From Strongylocentrotus droebachiensis (Eukaryota; Echinodermata; Echinoidea; Camarodonta; Strongylocentrotidae): a stretch of 64,000 nt of DNA. Where the stretch lies: assembly GCA_035222895.1 (NCBI GenBank), contig JAVYIG010004930.1, positions 1 through 64,000 on the forward strand. Reading direction: 5' to 3'. Shown here piece by piece: positions 48,319-58,985 of the stretch; the stretch's first letter is position 1, and each line of letters opens with the position of its first letter. The notes under the pieces were generated by a model. The model made no database searches, was not told the origin of the DNA, and saw only the letters and a program-made list of their open reading frames with translations. The position numbers and the translations under genes are program-made.

Positions 48319-48482
48319 TTAAAGTCCGTCAATACTACAATACACTGACCGGTGGCTATCTCATTAACTCAGCTCTCAACTAACATAAGAAAAAGAGGAT
48401 CATGGGGGACCAACAGGCACCGATTCGGAAGTTTTCTATATAGAAGGAGCAAGTAGCTACAAGTACGACAGTGGGGCTTTAA
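48319..48482 (+). mobile_element. TTAA-flanked MITE, copy 3, next to a splice donor
   Basis: The same family as 43578-43756, with TTAA at 48319-48322 and 48479-48482. It ends 16 bp from the donor of GPCR exon 2 (exon end 48499). It is close to copy 1 except for a short replaced stretch after the CCGTCAATACTAC block. Confidence 0.75.
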
Positions 48483-48498
48483 TGTTTTTATATCTTAC

Positions 48499-48739
48499 CT
48501 AGTGTTGCGGACGTCAAACCCGCAATCTCAAAGGCGTCTGCGCCAATGTTACCTACGCCGTCACTCGCAATCCAGGTAAAGTGTCCCGGGGCCGTGCCGT
48601 TGTCGGATGATATGAGGATCTTGACGGCACTTTGCGGATGGGTGAAGAGGACCACGGCTCTGGCCTTGTCGTAAGGGTACGTCATCATCTTGGCGAAGAT
48701 CATATCGTACTCTTCCTGGTCCGCAGTTTCGTCCAAGGA
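48499..48739 (-). CDS. Class C GPCR (mGluR-like), exon 2: middle of the Venus flytrap domain
   Basis: This 241-nt exon encodes residues 267-346 plus one base. It starts at SLDETADQEEYD after acceptor TACATCAATAG (phase 0) and ends with ACACTAG|GTAAGA (phase 1). The stretch ARAVVLFTHPQSAVKILI matches the mGluR segment for residues exposed after the lobe crossing. HFTWIASDGVGN holds the conserved SDG, whose Asp (residue 326) aligns with the Asp that contacts the ligand amino group in mGluR1 (D318). The TTG at 48736 is not a start; the exon extends back by one codon to the acceptor. A transposon end lies only 16 bp into the following intron. Confidence 0.88.
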
Positions 48740-49346
48740 CTATTGATGTAACACAGAGAAGAGAGAGAGAAGAGAGAGAAAGAGAGAGAGAAAACATCGA
48801 AATAAGCAACATTTGAATGAACTATTTTTGTCACACCTTACGTACTCTTCTTTGTCTTCAGTTTAGTCTATCAAGGTCTAGTAATGTACCACAGAAAAGA
48901 GAATGAAAAAAAATAGCGAAAAAAGGAACAGAATGTTTTCGGAGACGAATCTTTGTCACATCTCGAATACAGAAAGGCCTTCATCATGCAGATAGAGAAA
49001 GAGAAAGAGAGGGGTGGGGTGCATGGGAAAAGCAGATGCAAACATTAGAGTCAAGGTACATTGGTCAAGGAAGTCAGAAGTAGGTCTTCAATCATGCTTC
49101 GATCAATCCATTTGATGAGTTTCTTTTATTATTATAAAAACGAAGGGGGTGGGGTATGGTGGTAAGTGGTATACGCCGGCTGAATGCACCACTGTCAACC
49201 AGTACTTGAATGATTTGACCTCTGCGTTCTCAACGGATAGAATAGTGTGAGTAGGGTGGTCGGTGACAGTACTAGAACAGAGGTTAGAAAGGCGTAAAGT
49301 TTCGTTATTAAATATCGTGTGTCTAAGGCAGAATAGATGATCTTAC
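48740..49346 (-). other. First intron of the GPCR gene
   Basis: This 607-bp phase-0 intron has a GTAAGA donor and an AATAG acceptor. A GA/CT microsatellite (48755-48792) serves as the polypyrimidine tract right before exon 2. Confidence 0.75.
48755..48792. repeat. GA microsatellite acting as a polypyrimidine tract
   Basis: (GA)n on the plus strand gives (CT)n on the coding strand just before the exon 2 acceptor of the GPCR. Confidence 0.8.
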
Positions 49347-50144
49347 CTGATGATACGCGATGCATATCCCGGCCTCTGCTGCCTGGACCAGGAACTCTGC
49401 GTACGCATTTTGTCCGTACTCATCAGCGGAGTACAGGAAAGACACATAACTCCATTCAAAGTGTGTCAGAATGTCCACAATGACACTAACCTGATAGCGA
49501 TCAGGTGGGACTGTTCTTAGGAAATATGGATAGTTTTGTTTGTCGCTCAGTGAGTCACTGGTCGAAAGGTAGCTGATCTGTGGTGTGGCCTGTAGACCCA
49601 TGAGCGTCGCCGCCTGCATGCTGGACTCACTGCGTTCCGCACCTACGAGACCTATCAACGGCGTCCCTCCACAGCACATCCCACCGCTGCCACCAGTTTG
49701 AGCCCTGGAGTACCTACCCGTCCCCGAACAACTACCCGGTGGCGACGTAGCTGATGCCCCACTGTATGTATCATTCACACAATCACAGATGACTCCACTC
49801 CTGTCGGGGACAAAATTCATCGCTCTTCCGAGCGCGACGATGTCGTAGTAACACGTATCGTAGATCTGGAACCCGATGGTGATGCCGGGGAGGATAGAAC
49901 TGTCATTGTTGATATATTCGACTGCGTACACGAAACCCTCGACGCGTTTCACAGACTGAAATTCCCTGATAAGGAGGCATGCCATGGAGTTTGTAATGCT
50001 GTAGTGAAGCCCGAACAGACCGCCTAAGACAACGTCGCCATCGCGTTGGTATACGACCTCGGGTTGTGGACCATCTCCTTTTGTCAAAGCCGCCAGAACA
50101 ATGCAAATTAAACATGTTCTAAGTGTCATACTTGTCGCTGCCAT
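49347..50144 (-). CDS. Class C GPCR (mGluR-like), exon 1: signal peptide and N-terminal lobe
   Basis: This exon starts the receptor. It encodes residues 1-266: a signal peptide (about 1-23, hydrophobic CLICIVLAAL), then GDVVLGGLFGLHY and the first lobe of a Venus flytrap ligand-binding domain. By alignment with mGluR1, the residues that hold the alpha-amino and alpha-carboxyl groups are present: S172, T195, D215 and Y243 for S165, T188, D208 and Y236. R67 matches R78, but Y74 is replaced by Q63. The block TPQISYLSTSDSLSD is typical of the family. The first ATG at 50144 has A at -3 and G at +4; another in-frame ATG follows at codon 6. The donor is CATCAG|GTAAGA, phase 0. Exons 1-4 join to 2,835 nt and 944 aa with no frame break. 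Confidence 0.92.
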
Positions 50145-50190
50145 ATTACATTAGTTTCTAGATTATTTTTGGCTCTACAAACGACAGTTC
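50145..50190 (-). other. Probable 5' UTR part of GPCR exon 1
   Basis: A good acceptor, CTTCTTATTTTTGTAG, ends at 50191, 46 bp before the start codon on the minus strand. This suggests that the coding exon begins in the 5' UTR and that at least one untranslated exon and the promoter lie at higher coordinates. That upstream exon was not located. Confidence 0.45.
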
Positions 50191-51230
50191 CTACAAAAAT
50201 AAGAAGTGTTTTCTTGAATGGTGTCACGTCGGATCAAACTATTAGAATATAGCCACCGAGGGGAGCAGAATTCCCTTTAGGCTGCGCTATGCAGCTATGC
50301 TGAAGAAAAATGATCTCTGTCAAGATCATGGAGAGATCAGGGATGAAGATACCTCGATTGGTGAAATATGCTCTTCAGACTTTACTGCATCGGTCGTAGC
50401 TGTCCATTACCAATACGCATTTTCCTAATAGGCATACCGAAAGTTATCCGTTGCAGATCTTAGACTACATGTATGTCCATTTTCAGAAGACAATGTCACG
50501 TATTCATTTTGTAGCTGAAGAATCTCCTAAATTCGAGGGGAAGAGGATTAATCCTGTAAATAAAAGAAAGCGGCATTAGAAGTGCACTGGAATTTACTTC
50601 ATGAACAGCATCTTTCTGCTTTAATCAGCTGATGATGCTGACTTTAAACGAAGCCTTATATTTATTGAAATTATTGAACATTTTGTTCTTCGTTTAATTA
50701 ACTGCAGCTGTTTGATTCTTTAAAGGTTTTCTTAGCTGTGCTTTAAAAGAATCAGCTAAAATTGTTAGTTATTGCCAAAGAACTATTTTCATATTTGTTA
50801 TGAAATGCTATGCGTAATCTGGAATTTCCAATCTCTTTTCGAAATGTTAACATTAATGACAAATCTCTTATTTTCAAACTGCATTACAATTATATATTAT
50901 TACCATTACCTAAAACTTCTGGCGACCCACTACTCAAAAATATCCCTGACGTTTAATATCTATGGATGTAGGATATGTACGCATCTAAATTGGATAATTA
51001 TGAGCCAAATAAATTCAATTTATCTAGGACTGCTGATTGAAATAACTGATCTACAGGTTAGCAATTTAGAAAACATGGAAAAGGAATTTCATTAATCCGA
51101 AGGTTCGCTATTCTGAAGGTTCATTATTTTGACGATTCATTTACACTGAAGGTTCATAATAATGAATGGAGAATAGAATAATGAACAAGATTTGCATAGC
51201 ATTAAAAATCATCTATCCTAAACATGCTAA
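50191..51230. other. Upstream flank or first intron of the GPCR gene
   Basis: AT-rich DNA without recognised elements. It probably contains 5' UTR exons or the promoter, which could not be picked out. Confidence 0.4.
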
Positions 51231-51239
51231 ACGTTATAT

Positions 51240-51430
51240 AGAATCACAGACAGGAAGGGAAGAAGGAGATGAAAAAGATGAAAAAGATGAGAAAGAAGAA
51301 GTAGAAGAAGAGAAGAGAAAGTAGAAGAAGGAGAAGTAGAAGTAGAAGAAAAAGAAGGAGAAAGATGAAGAAAATGATGAAGAAGAATAGAGGAGATAAA
51401 GGAGAATGAGATGGAGAAGAAGAAGAACAC
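51240..51430. repeat. Purine-rich GAA/GAT repeat
   Basis: Degenerate AGAAGAAG and GATGAAAAA units across the whole stretch. The Ser/Phe-rich minus-strand ORFs are artefacts. Confidence 0.8.
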
Positions 51431-51616
51431 GAAGCACTGAAAAAGATCTCTTCCTAAATCCAGTAGATTCCATGCTGGCCTATAGTATGACTACCATGAA
51501 GACAGTATAGTATGAATTCCATACAGACAGATGAATATTGGTACACATTTCATCGGCTCATCTCGGGTAAATATTTGCAGCCCCCTAATGCACGTTTGTT
51601 GGCGACTGGTATATGT

Positions 51617-51829
51617 TACTCTCTTAAAAAAAAAGAGTGAATTTTCAAAATCACGGACGTCACTCCTCTGGAGAGTGAAAATGGAGTGAAAATAGAGTGA
51701 ACATTCACTCGTTTCTTCTTCTTTTTCTTATAAAATCAATCGATTTTCACTCCTAAACAAGTGATCACGGACGTCACTCCCAAGAAAGTGAAAATAGAGT
51801 GAAAATTCACTCTTTTTTTTTAAGAGAGT
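51617..51829. mobile_element. TA-flanked MITE, TACTCTCTTAAAA ends, copy 1
   Basis: The ends TACTCTCTTAAAAAAAAAG and (reverse) TACTCTCTTAAAAAAAAG match, and the interior holds GTGAAAATAGAGTGAA and CACGGACGTCACTCC motifs twice. It is nearly identical to the element at 54019-54232. Confidence 0.75.
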
Positions 51830-52344
51830 AGGCACCCACGGTAATGCAGTGGAGAATGGATATTGGGTATTCAATACCTCGTACTCATCATGACAGAAAT
51901 TCATGATCACATGAAAAAGTCTATAAACAGGACATTAAAGGGGCAGTTTCATCCATAACAATATAAATGAAAAGAGTCGAGGAGAAGAATCACACCTGTG
52001 GGAATGATGGGAAGTCAGCAGTGGCACATTTTTATCCTTAATCCTTCTTTTGAAAAATCAACCATATTTTGAGAACATTTTAGTAACAAATGACATTCGA
52101 GGATAATTAGGTCGTTTTGTTCACAGTATGTAATGATCGTGGCCATTATAACATAACATTCTTATAATTGTAAGACTATCATGAGCAGGTATTACAATCC
52201 TACTTTGATGAACTCGGAGAGAATTTTCGAAGTTTTTTGGGAGTTGAATTTGATTCAATCATAATCGCGGGTTGGTGTAAACTCTCAATGGAAATGATAA
52301 CAAGAAATCACTTAACAGCAACACAATTCTTTTCATGTTGTTAT

Positions 52345-52385
52345 TATTATACTACTACTACTTCTTCTACTACTACTACTTATAA
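52345..52385. repeat. TAC/TTC triplet repeat
   Basis: A short run of TACTACTACT and TTCTTCTAC. Nothing else was recognised between 51830 and 53400. Confidence 0.7.
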
Positions 52386-53399
52386 CATTCTTCAATATTG
52401 TCATGGCATGGCAAGAAGTTGAATTTTGAAATTACTCCTGAAATAAATCTAAAGTCCTTGTTTTGTATTTATGTTGCATATCGTTCGATTTTCATATAAA
52501 AAAATGCCTTTATTCAAATTAGAAAAGCTAAAAGTGCCAGTTTATCTCTGTCCTGTTGTAAAATCTCATGATATGTGCGAGATATGTAAATGCAATAAAC
52601 ACAATACGTAAGCACTGATCAATCACCCTACCTTTAATGTCATCATCGTTTCACATTAGCTTATAGCCTTCCCATTATCATTGAAGCGCGTAATTGAATT
52701 TACGATGTCGGCACAATTTCATTTATGCTGTTTTCTCATCCCAGAGCCCGACTATGCGTGTTTTTCACTATAATATTAATGTCATTCCTATTTTATCCTA
52801 TTCTCATTTTCATCTGGCAATATTTCTTTCAACAGCGTGATCAATATAGCCACATTTTAATTGATTTATGACTAATATTTTTCGTGACAATCTATTGTGC
52901 CAGTTTTCAATGTTCAACTATCCATCAATATTATGACAAAAAACAAATTCAAATCGAATAAAATGATAAGTGGAGACAGGAAGTAAACAAAAATTTAGCT
53001 TGAAAACCCTTCCTTTTCTGTTTTATCATGCCGTCTTTTGTTTTTGTAATTGTTTTCTCTCGACCATTTTGTCCATTTCAAAATGCCCCCAAACCATTAA
53101 AAAAATCTTATATCTGTGGTACGAAAGCACGCACAAATACCAATCCACACATTGAAATATGTAATGCTTATTTTTTATATTTATAAATCAAGAACAGCAA
53201 TAGTGAAGAAGTGAATAATTGAACTCTCAAGCTTTTATTTCAACTGTTTTTATTTAACTGTTTATCATTTGTATATTTCCGTGACTGGGAATTTTCAAAA
53301 TTAAATTATTTGTATGTAATATATAATATATCAAGTAATAATTACAAATATACATCAGTACTTGACATAACCAAGAAGGCGAAAATTTGTTTTAAAAAA

Positions 53400-53772
53400 T
53401 CTTCTTGTATTAATAAACTGGTATTGTTTACCGAAATGTACGTATTTTCACAGGCAAATGAAGCTGAAAAAGATGTAATGCGACTTGTATATTAAAAGAA
53501 CAGATTTGAAAATCAAAACTTTATGAAAATCATTTTACCTCACCTGGGTATATATAAGAAAGTATTGAGTTATGCTTGAAATTATGCAAATGCAAATCAA
53601 CAATATATATGTATGTTCAATTAATAATGATTTTTATAAAGTTTTGATTTTCAAATCTGTTCCTTTAATATACAAGTCCCATGACATCTTGTTCAGCGTC
53701 ATTTGCCTTTAAAACATACATTTCGGTATATAATACAGTGTACCAGTTTATTTTGTAAAAGAGCTTTTCTTG
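53400..53772. repeat. Inverted duplication with arms of about 150 bp
   Basis: The left arm (53400-53555) and the right arm in reverse (53772-53622) share AATAAACTGGTA, ACCGAAATGTA, AGGCAAATGA, GCTGAA.AAGATGT and a long identical run GAACAGATTTGAAAATCAAA. The spacer is about 65 bp. Both arms keep a short open frame ending MRLVY or MGLVY and TAA. No transposon ends were identified. Confidence 0.7.
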
Positions 53773-54018
53773 TTGGCATAATATCCGTTCTGTTTACGCT
53801 AAGTCAAAGTTCATATTATCCATGCAAACTATACATGTACCTACATGTTATCCCACGAGTATGTAACGGGTTTATGTAAACTATGATTCAGTAGAGTAGG
53901 CTATAATGTCTACAGATATACAATGAATTTAGACGTACAGTTCCATCATGTCAATTGAACTTTCATATACGTTATGTAAAAATCAATAGGCCTACAGGTA
54001 ATTCCATACCCCAAACTG

Positions 54019-54232
54019 TACTCTCTTAAAAAAAAAGAGTGAATTTTCAAAATCACGGACGTCACTCCTCTGGAGAGTGAAAATGGAGTGAAAATAGAGT
54101 GAACATTCACTCTTTTTTCTTAGAGAGCACTCTAAAATCAATCGATTTTCACTCCTAAACAAGTGATCACGGACGTCACTCCCAAGAAAGTGAAAATAGA
54201 GTGAAAATTCACTCTTTTTTTTAAAGAGAGTA
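54019..54232. mobile_element. TA-flanked MITE, TACTCTCTTAAAA ends, copy 2
   Basis: The same element as 51617-51829, in the same orientation 2.4 kb away. The two copies differ mainly in a short AT/CT-rich stretch in the middle, which suggests recent spread. Confidence 0.75.
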
Positions 54233-54408
54233 GGCCTATTTATAAAACATTGCCATTCCAACGATAATTTAAACCTTTGTCAAGTGCATGATTGGCTTTT
54301 ATGGGTTAAAGAAACAAAAAAATTGGTTAGGTTTGGATAGGTTTGGTTTGGTTTGTTTGGTTTGGCTTTATTTTCCGTACACCAAACTTGAAAACCCATG
54401 TACATACA

Positions 54409-55242
54409 CAGTGGCGTAGACAGGTTCGTACACCTGGGGGGGATGACTCAGGGGCGGATCTAGCTTTTTGCTAAGGGGGGGGGGTTGACCAAAATAATGA
54501 CGATGCGGAGCATCGTCCACGAGCCGCGAAGCGGCGAGCCGATTTTTTGGGGGGTGTTTATTTGAACCCCGTAAGTGATGTTTTCCTGGCATCTATTAAC
54601 ACAATGGAGACCATAAAAAGCAGTGCATGATAACGTCTTTTTAAATCAAGTAACAGTTAAATACACAGTTATATCCAGAGTTATCATGTGTTTGGTTAAG
54701 TTACCAGATGAGTTGAATATCTTCTCACAATATTTGCACTTGAAAGGGTTTCTCTCCAGCGTGCGTTCTTTTTTCTTTCTTTTTTTTTTTTTTTTTTTTT
54801 TTTTTTCCTTTTTTGGTTTTTTGTTTTTTTGGGCCGCCCAGGGGGGGGGGGGGGTTAAACCCCCTAAACCCCCCCCCCCCCGTAGATCCGCGCCTGTTTA
54901 ATCTTGTGGTTTCCAAACCAAAAGATAACCACAAAATACTTGTAAGATTTTCTTTTCTTTACCGTCTGAATTGGCTTTCACCGTGTGAATGCGGCTAATA
55001 ACAATAAACACAATTACAATAATGATGAGGATTATTATTATCATCATCATAATTATTATTATTATTAATATTATAATTGTTATCATTATTATTATTACTA
55101 TTATTATCATCATTATGACTTATTAAGTAAGCAAATATCATTCCCCAAAACCTGGGGGGGGATGATTGTACATGCCATCCCCCCCACCTTGTGAGGTGGG
55201 GGGGATGCATCCCCCTCATCCCCCCCGTTGTCTACGCCCCTG
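54409..55242. mobile_element. hAT-type element with perfect 8-bp target duplication (outer)
   Basis: The ends CAGTGGCGTAGACAGG and (reverse) CAGGGGCGTAGACAAC are flanked by identical TACATACA at 54401-54408 and 55243-55250. It contains a second hAT-like element (54449-54896), ATT/TTA low-complexity DNA at 55010-55130 and G/C tracts next to each end. No transposase was seen. Confidence 0.8.
54449..54896. mobile_element. hAT-like MITE nested in the outer element
   Basis: The ends CAGGGGCGGATCTAG and (reverse) CAGGCGCGGATCTAC match. G tracts follow the left end (54475-54484) and sit at 54841-54854; a C tract precedes the right end. A T tract of 26 nt starts at 54781. No 8-bp duplication was found, so the boundaries are less sure than for the outer element. 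Confidence 0.6.
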
Positions 55243-55249
55243 TACATAC

Positions 55250-56690
55250 ATACAAACATAGGCCTATATATTCAATCAATTATTCGAAGAAAACATGGCT
55301 TGATTGTTCTATTCAGGACAGTATAATAACAAATAAAACATTTGTGCTGAATCTATAACAGACAGGTATGATCTAATATTAAGTGCTTTAACAGAAATAA
55401 ACATAAATTTCCGAATGATGTTGCATTAATGTGTAAACGAATGACAATTTTCAAGTCGATTTTCGTATACTTACCAAATTCGTTGTCTCCTGTCATGTGA
55501 AGTTAACATCTATAACGTACCATCACAGCATTACAACATACAAGTAAACGTACATCATCCTAAACTGCGTTCACGTACACAAGTCATGCTGTAATTAGGC
55601 AAAGTTTACAAAGCAAAAGAAGTAAACTGGGAGTAGTAAATGTCCACAAGCAAGGTTGGTTAATTACTTGGACTTTGATCTTTCTCGAGCATCTACGAGA
55701 TAAACCTTAATCGTGGTAATGATGATTGAAGATGGTTTTCTTTATATATGCTGCCCGAAAACCACAGAGACTTGGTGATGAACACGGATGATTACTTTGT
55801 ACCTGGCTGTCACTTGTCAGTATCACGAACAAGTTGATTCAGTTCAAATTCCAATCAATATCTAACCAGCGATTGAAAAATGATTGGTGTCGCACGCGGG
55901 AATGTAATGTGTCACGCCAAACGCGCGTGGTGCCGCGAAAAAGAACGTCCGAACTACCACCGGTTTGTTTCCTTCAAAATAAATAATGACATGTTTCTCT
56001 TTAAAGGAGGTGTGCGAAGATTAACAAAAACTAAATTTACTTTTATTGTTGCAAAGGTGCTGCTCTGATTGGACAATCTTATCAAAATTCAATGCTTAGA
56101 AAAATTCGAAATAATGATTATTATCAATTACAAAACGCTAAAATACAGCCCCGGCATAGCACCTGAATAACTCTCCGCGAACGTTGCTGAGATGTGTGAC
56201 ATCACAGGTTCGGCATGACTTGCACAAGCAGACGACATCCTATAAAGAATGAACATAATTGCAATGCTATTATTTCTCAATTATAATGAGTTTAGTTTAT
56301 ATAAATGTGATGGCATTTCACACCATTAAAAAAGAGATATGAAACCGATTCTGATGAAATCGATTCTAAAATCTTTTATCTGCAAATACACAGGAAAGGG
56401 GTTAATGAACACTCAAAGAAACCACACTTTCAAATTGAAAACCCCCCGGAATGATCGCATGGACGACATAATTTTGTTCCCTCTTGAAACGCCAAACATA
56501 CCGCAGTGTATGCAGCTGAAAATACAATGGCATCTTACTTTGTTTACAAGCGATGGATTCCTTTATTTTTTCATCGCTGCATTTTTCATCAAAATAATAC
56601 CAACCGCGGGATTTAGAGTGAGGCAATTCATTAAACATTTAGCCTGACGGTATATAGTTAAGTAAAACAAATTACTGAAGAGAAGATGAC
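55250..56690. other. Intergenic DNA, nothing recognised
   Basis: No gene or element ends were recognised. The ORF 56339-56647 has no family features. Confidence 0.4.
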
Positions 56691-56700
56691 AAAGAAGGCA

Positions 56701-56996
56701 CAGGGTGAGGACCAAGGCCAAGGCCCGCTCGCCCCCTCCCCCCTGGATGGGGGAGGGGGGGGGGGTAGTGAGCACTATTTTTTTCCTTCTTTTTTGCCCC
56801 CGGAAATTTGAAAATCTTGCAGGCCGATATTTTACTTAGTAGGGGGGGGTGGGGGTGAGCACAAAAAAGAGGTACATTTCTGGTCACCATTTTTTTTAAA
56901 ACTTTTTTTTGTTGCCCTTCTTTCTTTTACTTTTTTTTTAACCGGAGGGGGGGGGGGTAAGGCCCGCTCGCCCCCCCCCCCCTGGATCCGCACCTG
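56701..56996. mobile_element. hAT-like MITE with internal AAGGCCCGCTCGCC duplication
   Basis: The right end in reverse reads CAGGTGCGGATCCAGG. The left end CAGGGTGAGGACCAAGG is a diverged partner. AAGGCCCGCTCGCCCCC occurs near both ends with G/C tracts beside it. No target duplication was found. Confidence 0.5.
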
Positions 56997-56999
56997 GCT

Positions 57000-58690
57000 T
57001 TGTCAACACACAGTGACTCATCACCTAGAAATACCGTATATGTATGTCCATTATAATTATGGTCAGGTTCCGCACGAGATCTGCACACTTTGGCCCTCTT
57101 CCCTCTAACGTTGTCCGTTGCCCGTAAATTTAATCAGGCGTGATTTATTTCGCTGTCCATACCGTATCAGAAAACAAACGTTTAAATACTGTGTTGTACC
57201 ATAACCAGGCCAAAATATAGGAGCTCCAGGCGGGTTGGGTGTGACAGCCTTCATCCCGAGAATGTTCAAATTACCCGGCAATCGTCACTTAATGTTTGGC
57301 AGCGATGTAGTCTCTTTGTATTTTTGTGAGGGGCAGGGGCGGGAAGGGGGGCGGGGCCATTCATCCTACTATACAAAATAAGATCATATTTAGATGCACC
57401 GTTATTTCTAAACTTGACGGCTACATTTCTACACTACACTACATTTCTATTTAAGAGTTTGGCGGAATAGTTGGCATTTTGTTAGATTATGTAGATATTC
57501 ATTCATCGTTGGTTTGTTTGAGGTAGGGTCCGTGGTTTGTCAGTTAATTCGTATGCCCATCATTCCCAAAAGCTGGTAGTATATGATTTTCTTTTCACAT
57601 TAATTTTCACGACCATTGTTGGTGCTGTCAGATTGTGTTTTACTTTGACTTCAGAGGGCGCTTTCTAGCTTTGTATCATCACAGGTTGTCACCACCTTTG
57701 AGAGATGCTATACGTCATTGAAGTCACGCACTCAAAGTCACCTATCCTGTTCTGTTCTCAGTTTCTTTCTTCGTCTGTCCAACTCTTCCATTCTGGTATT
57801 TATACCGTATTGTGTAATGTTTCTTGGATTTAAATTTGATATAATCACCTGATAAATGAACCTTTCATTTCATTTCTTTATTCAAGCATGGAGGCCTATA
57901 CCTCAGCCCATGGACTGTTCTTCCGTAGGGCCGTGCGTACATACAAACATTCAATATCAAAATAACATTATATACAACATAATAGAACATAATAATGATA
58001 AAATTAAATATATACAAAATAAATTCAACATAAACTAAAAATATTTAAAGGAGATGGGGGTTACTCATTAATGACTCTTAATTGATTACATAGGCCTATA
58101 CTTATTCAGATGTATATGCCGGAGCCAAAGAATAAATTATGTTACAACCTCAGAAAGTTCCCGATGTGCTATGCGTCTCACATGTTGAATTTCTGAAACT
58201 GAAACTAACATTAATTTTGTCAAGCCTATATTAAGGATGTCAGATAATATTAGTTCTTTCATTGTTAGTGTTAAAGAGATTTCAAATCGTTAGACTGTGG
58301 ATCTTATGAACAGTGGTGGATATAATCTTTCTCTTATTACAGTATAAGAATAAATTCAATCTATTTCAAATTATGACATAATCTACTGACCGAAATTTTA
58401 GACGATAACCATTTTTTTCAAACTAATTCTGTCGGTCGATCAGATTTAACTATTACATTAAGAATGTTGATGACAAACAACGAATATTTTCTAATCTTGC
58501 CTGTATAAATATAGGTCGAGCAGTGAATATGGACTAGTTTTCATCGCGTAGTCAGGCTAAACTTGAGGACAAGGGTGTGGTCAAGAAGTTATCCAGGCGG
58601 AAGGATATCACACATTCACGGAGGTTCAGTGCCTTGAGATTGAGGGAAATCCCCTTCTTCTTTCTTGACGTTACCCTTAGCTATGCTTTG
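57000..58690. other. Intergenic DNA, nothing recognised
   Basis: Ordinary AT-rich sequence. The small ORF at 57856-58038 has no family features. Confidence 0.4.
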
Positions 58691-58707
58691 CGGGACATAT
58701 TTCAGTG

Positions 58708-58724
58708 TGAGAGTGAGAGAGAGA

Positions 58725-58755
<31 letters not shown>

Positions 58756-58787
58756 GGGAGAGAGAGAGAGAGAGAAAGAGAGAGAAG
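58708..58787. repeat. GA microsatellite
   Basis: Interrupted (GA)n. Arg/Glu-rich ORFs here are artefacts. Confidence 0.9.
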
Positions 58788-58985
58788 GTTTTTCGAGTTA
58801 GACCACGGTAAGATTAATTCTTTCCCTACAATACTAACGTACTCAGGCCCCATGCAAGCAGGTCATTACAGAAATAGAGACAGAGAAAACTCCCAAGCCG
58901 TACCTCCGAAGGAATACCGAATTATCCACTGAAATTGTACCATTTAACAAAGCCCCTTCTTTTGAATCCTTTTTTAACACCTTTT

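Larger units (their letters stand above)
41663..48498 (-). other. Second intron of the GPCR gene, transposon-rich
   Basis: This 6.8-kb phase-1 intron lies between the middle and final parts of the ligand-binding domain. It contains a foldback (42808-42915), three copies of a TTAA-flanked MITE, a hAT-like remnant (45771-45969), another foldback (46205-46322), a GC-rich MITE (46801-47127) and a long-armed mariner-type hairpin (47374-48256). AT- and GAT-rich low-complexity DNA is at 44360-44680. No extra coding exon was seen. Confidence 0.7.
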
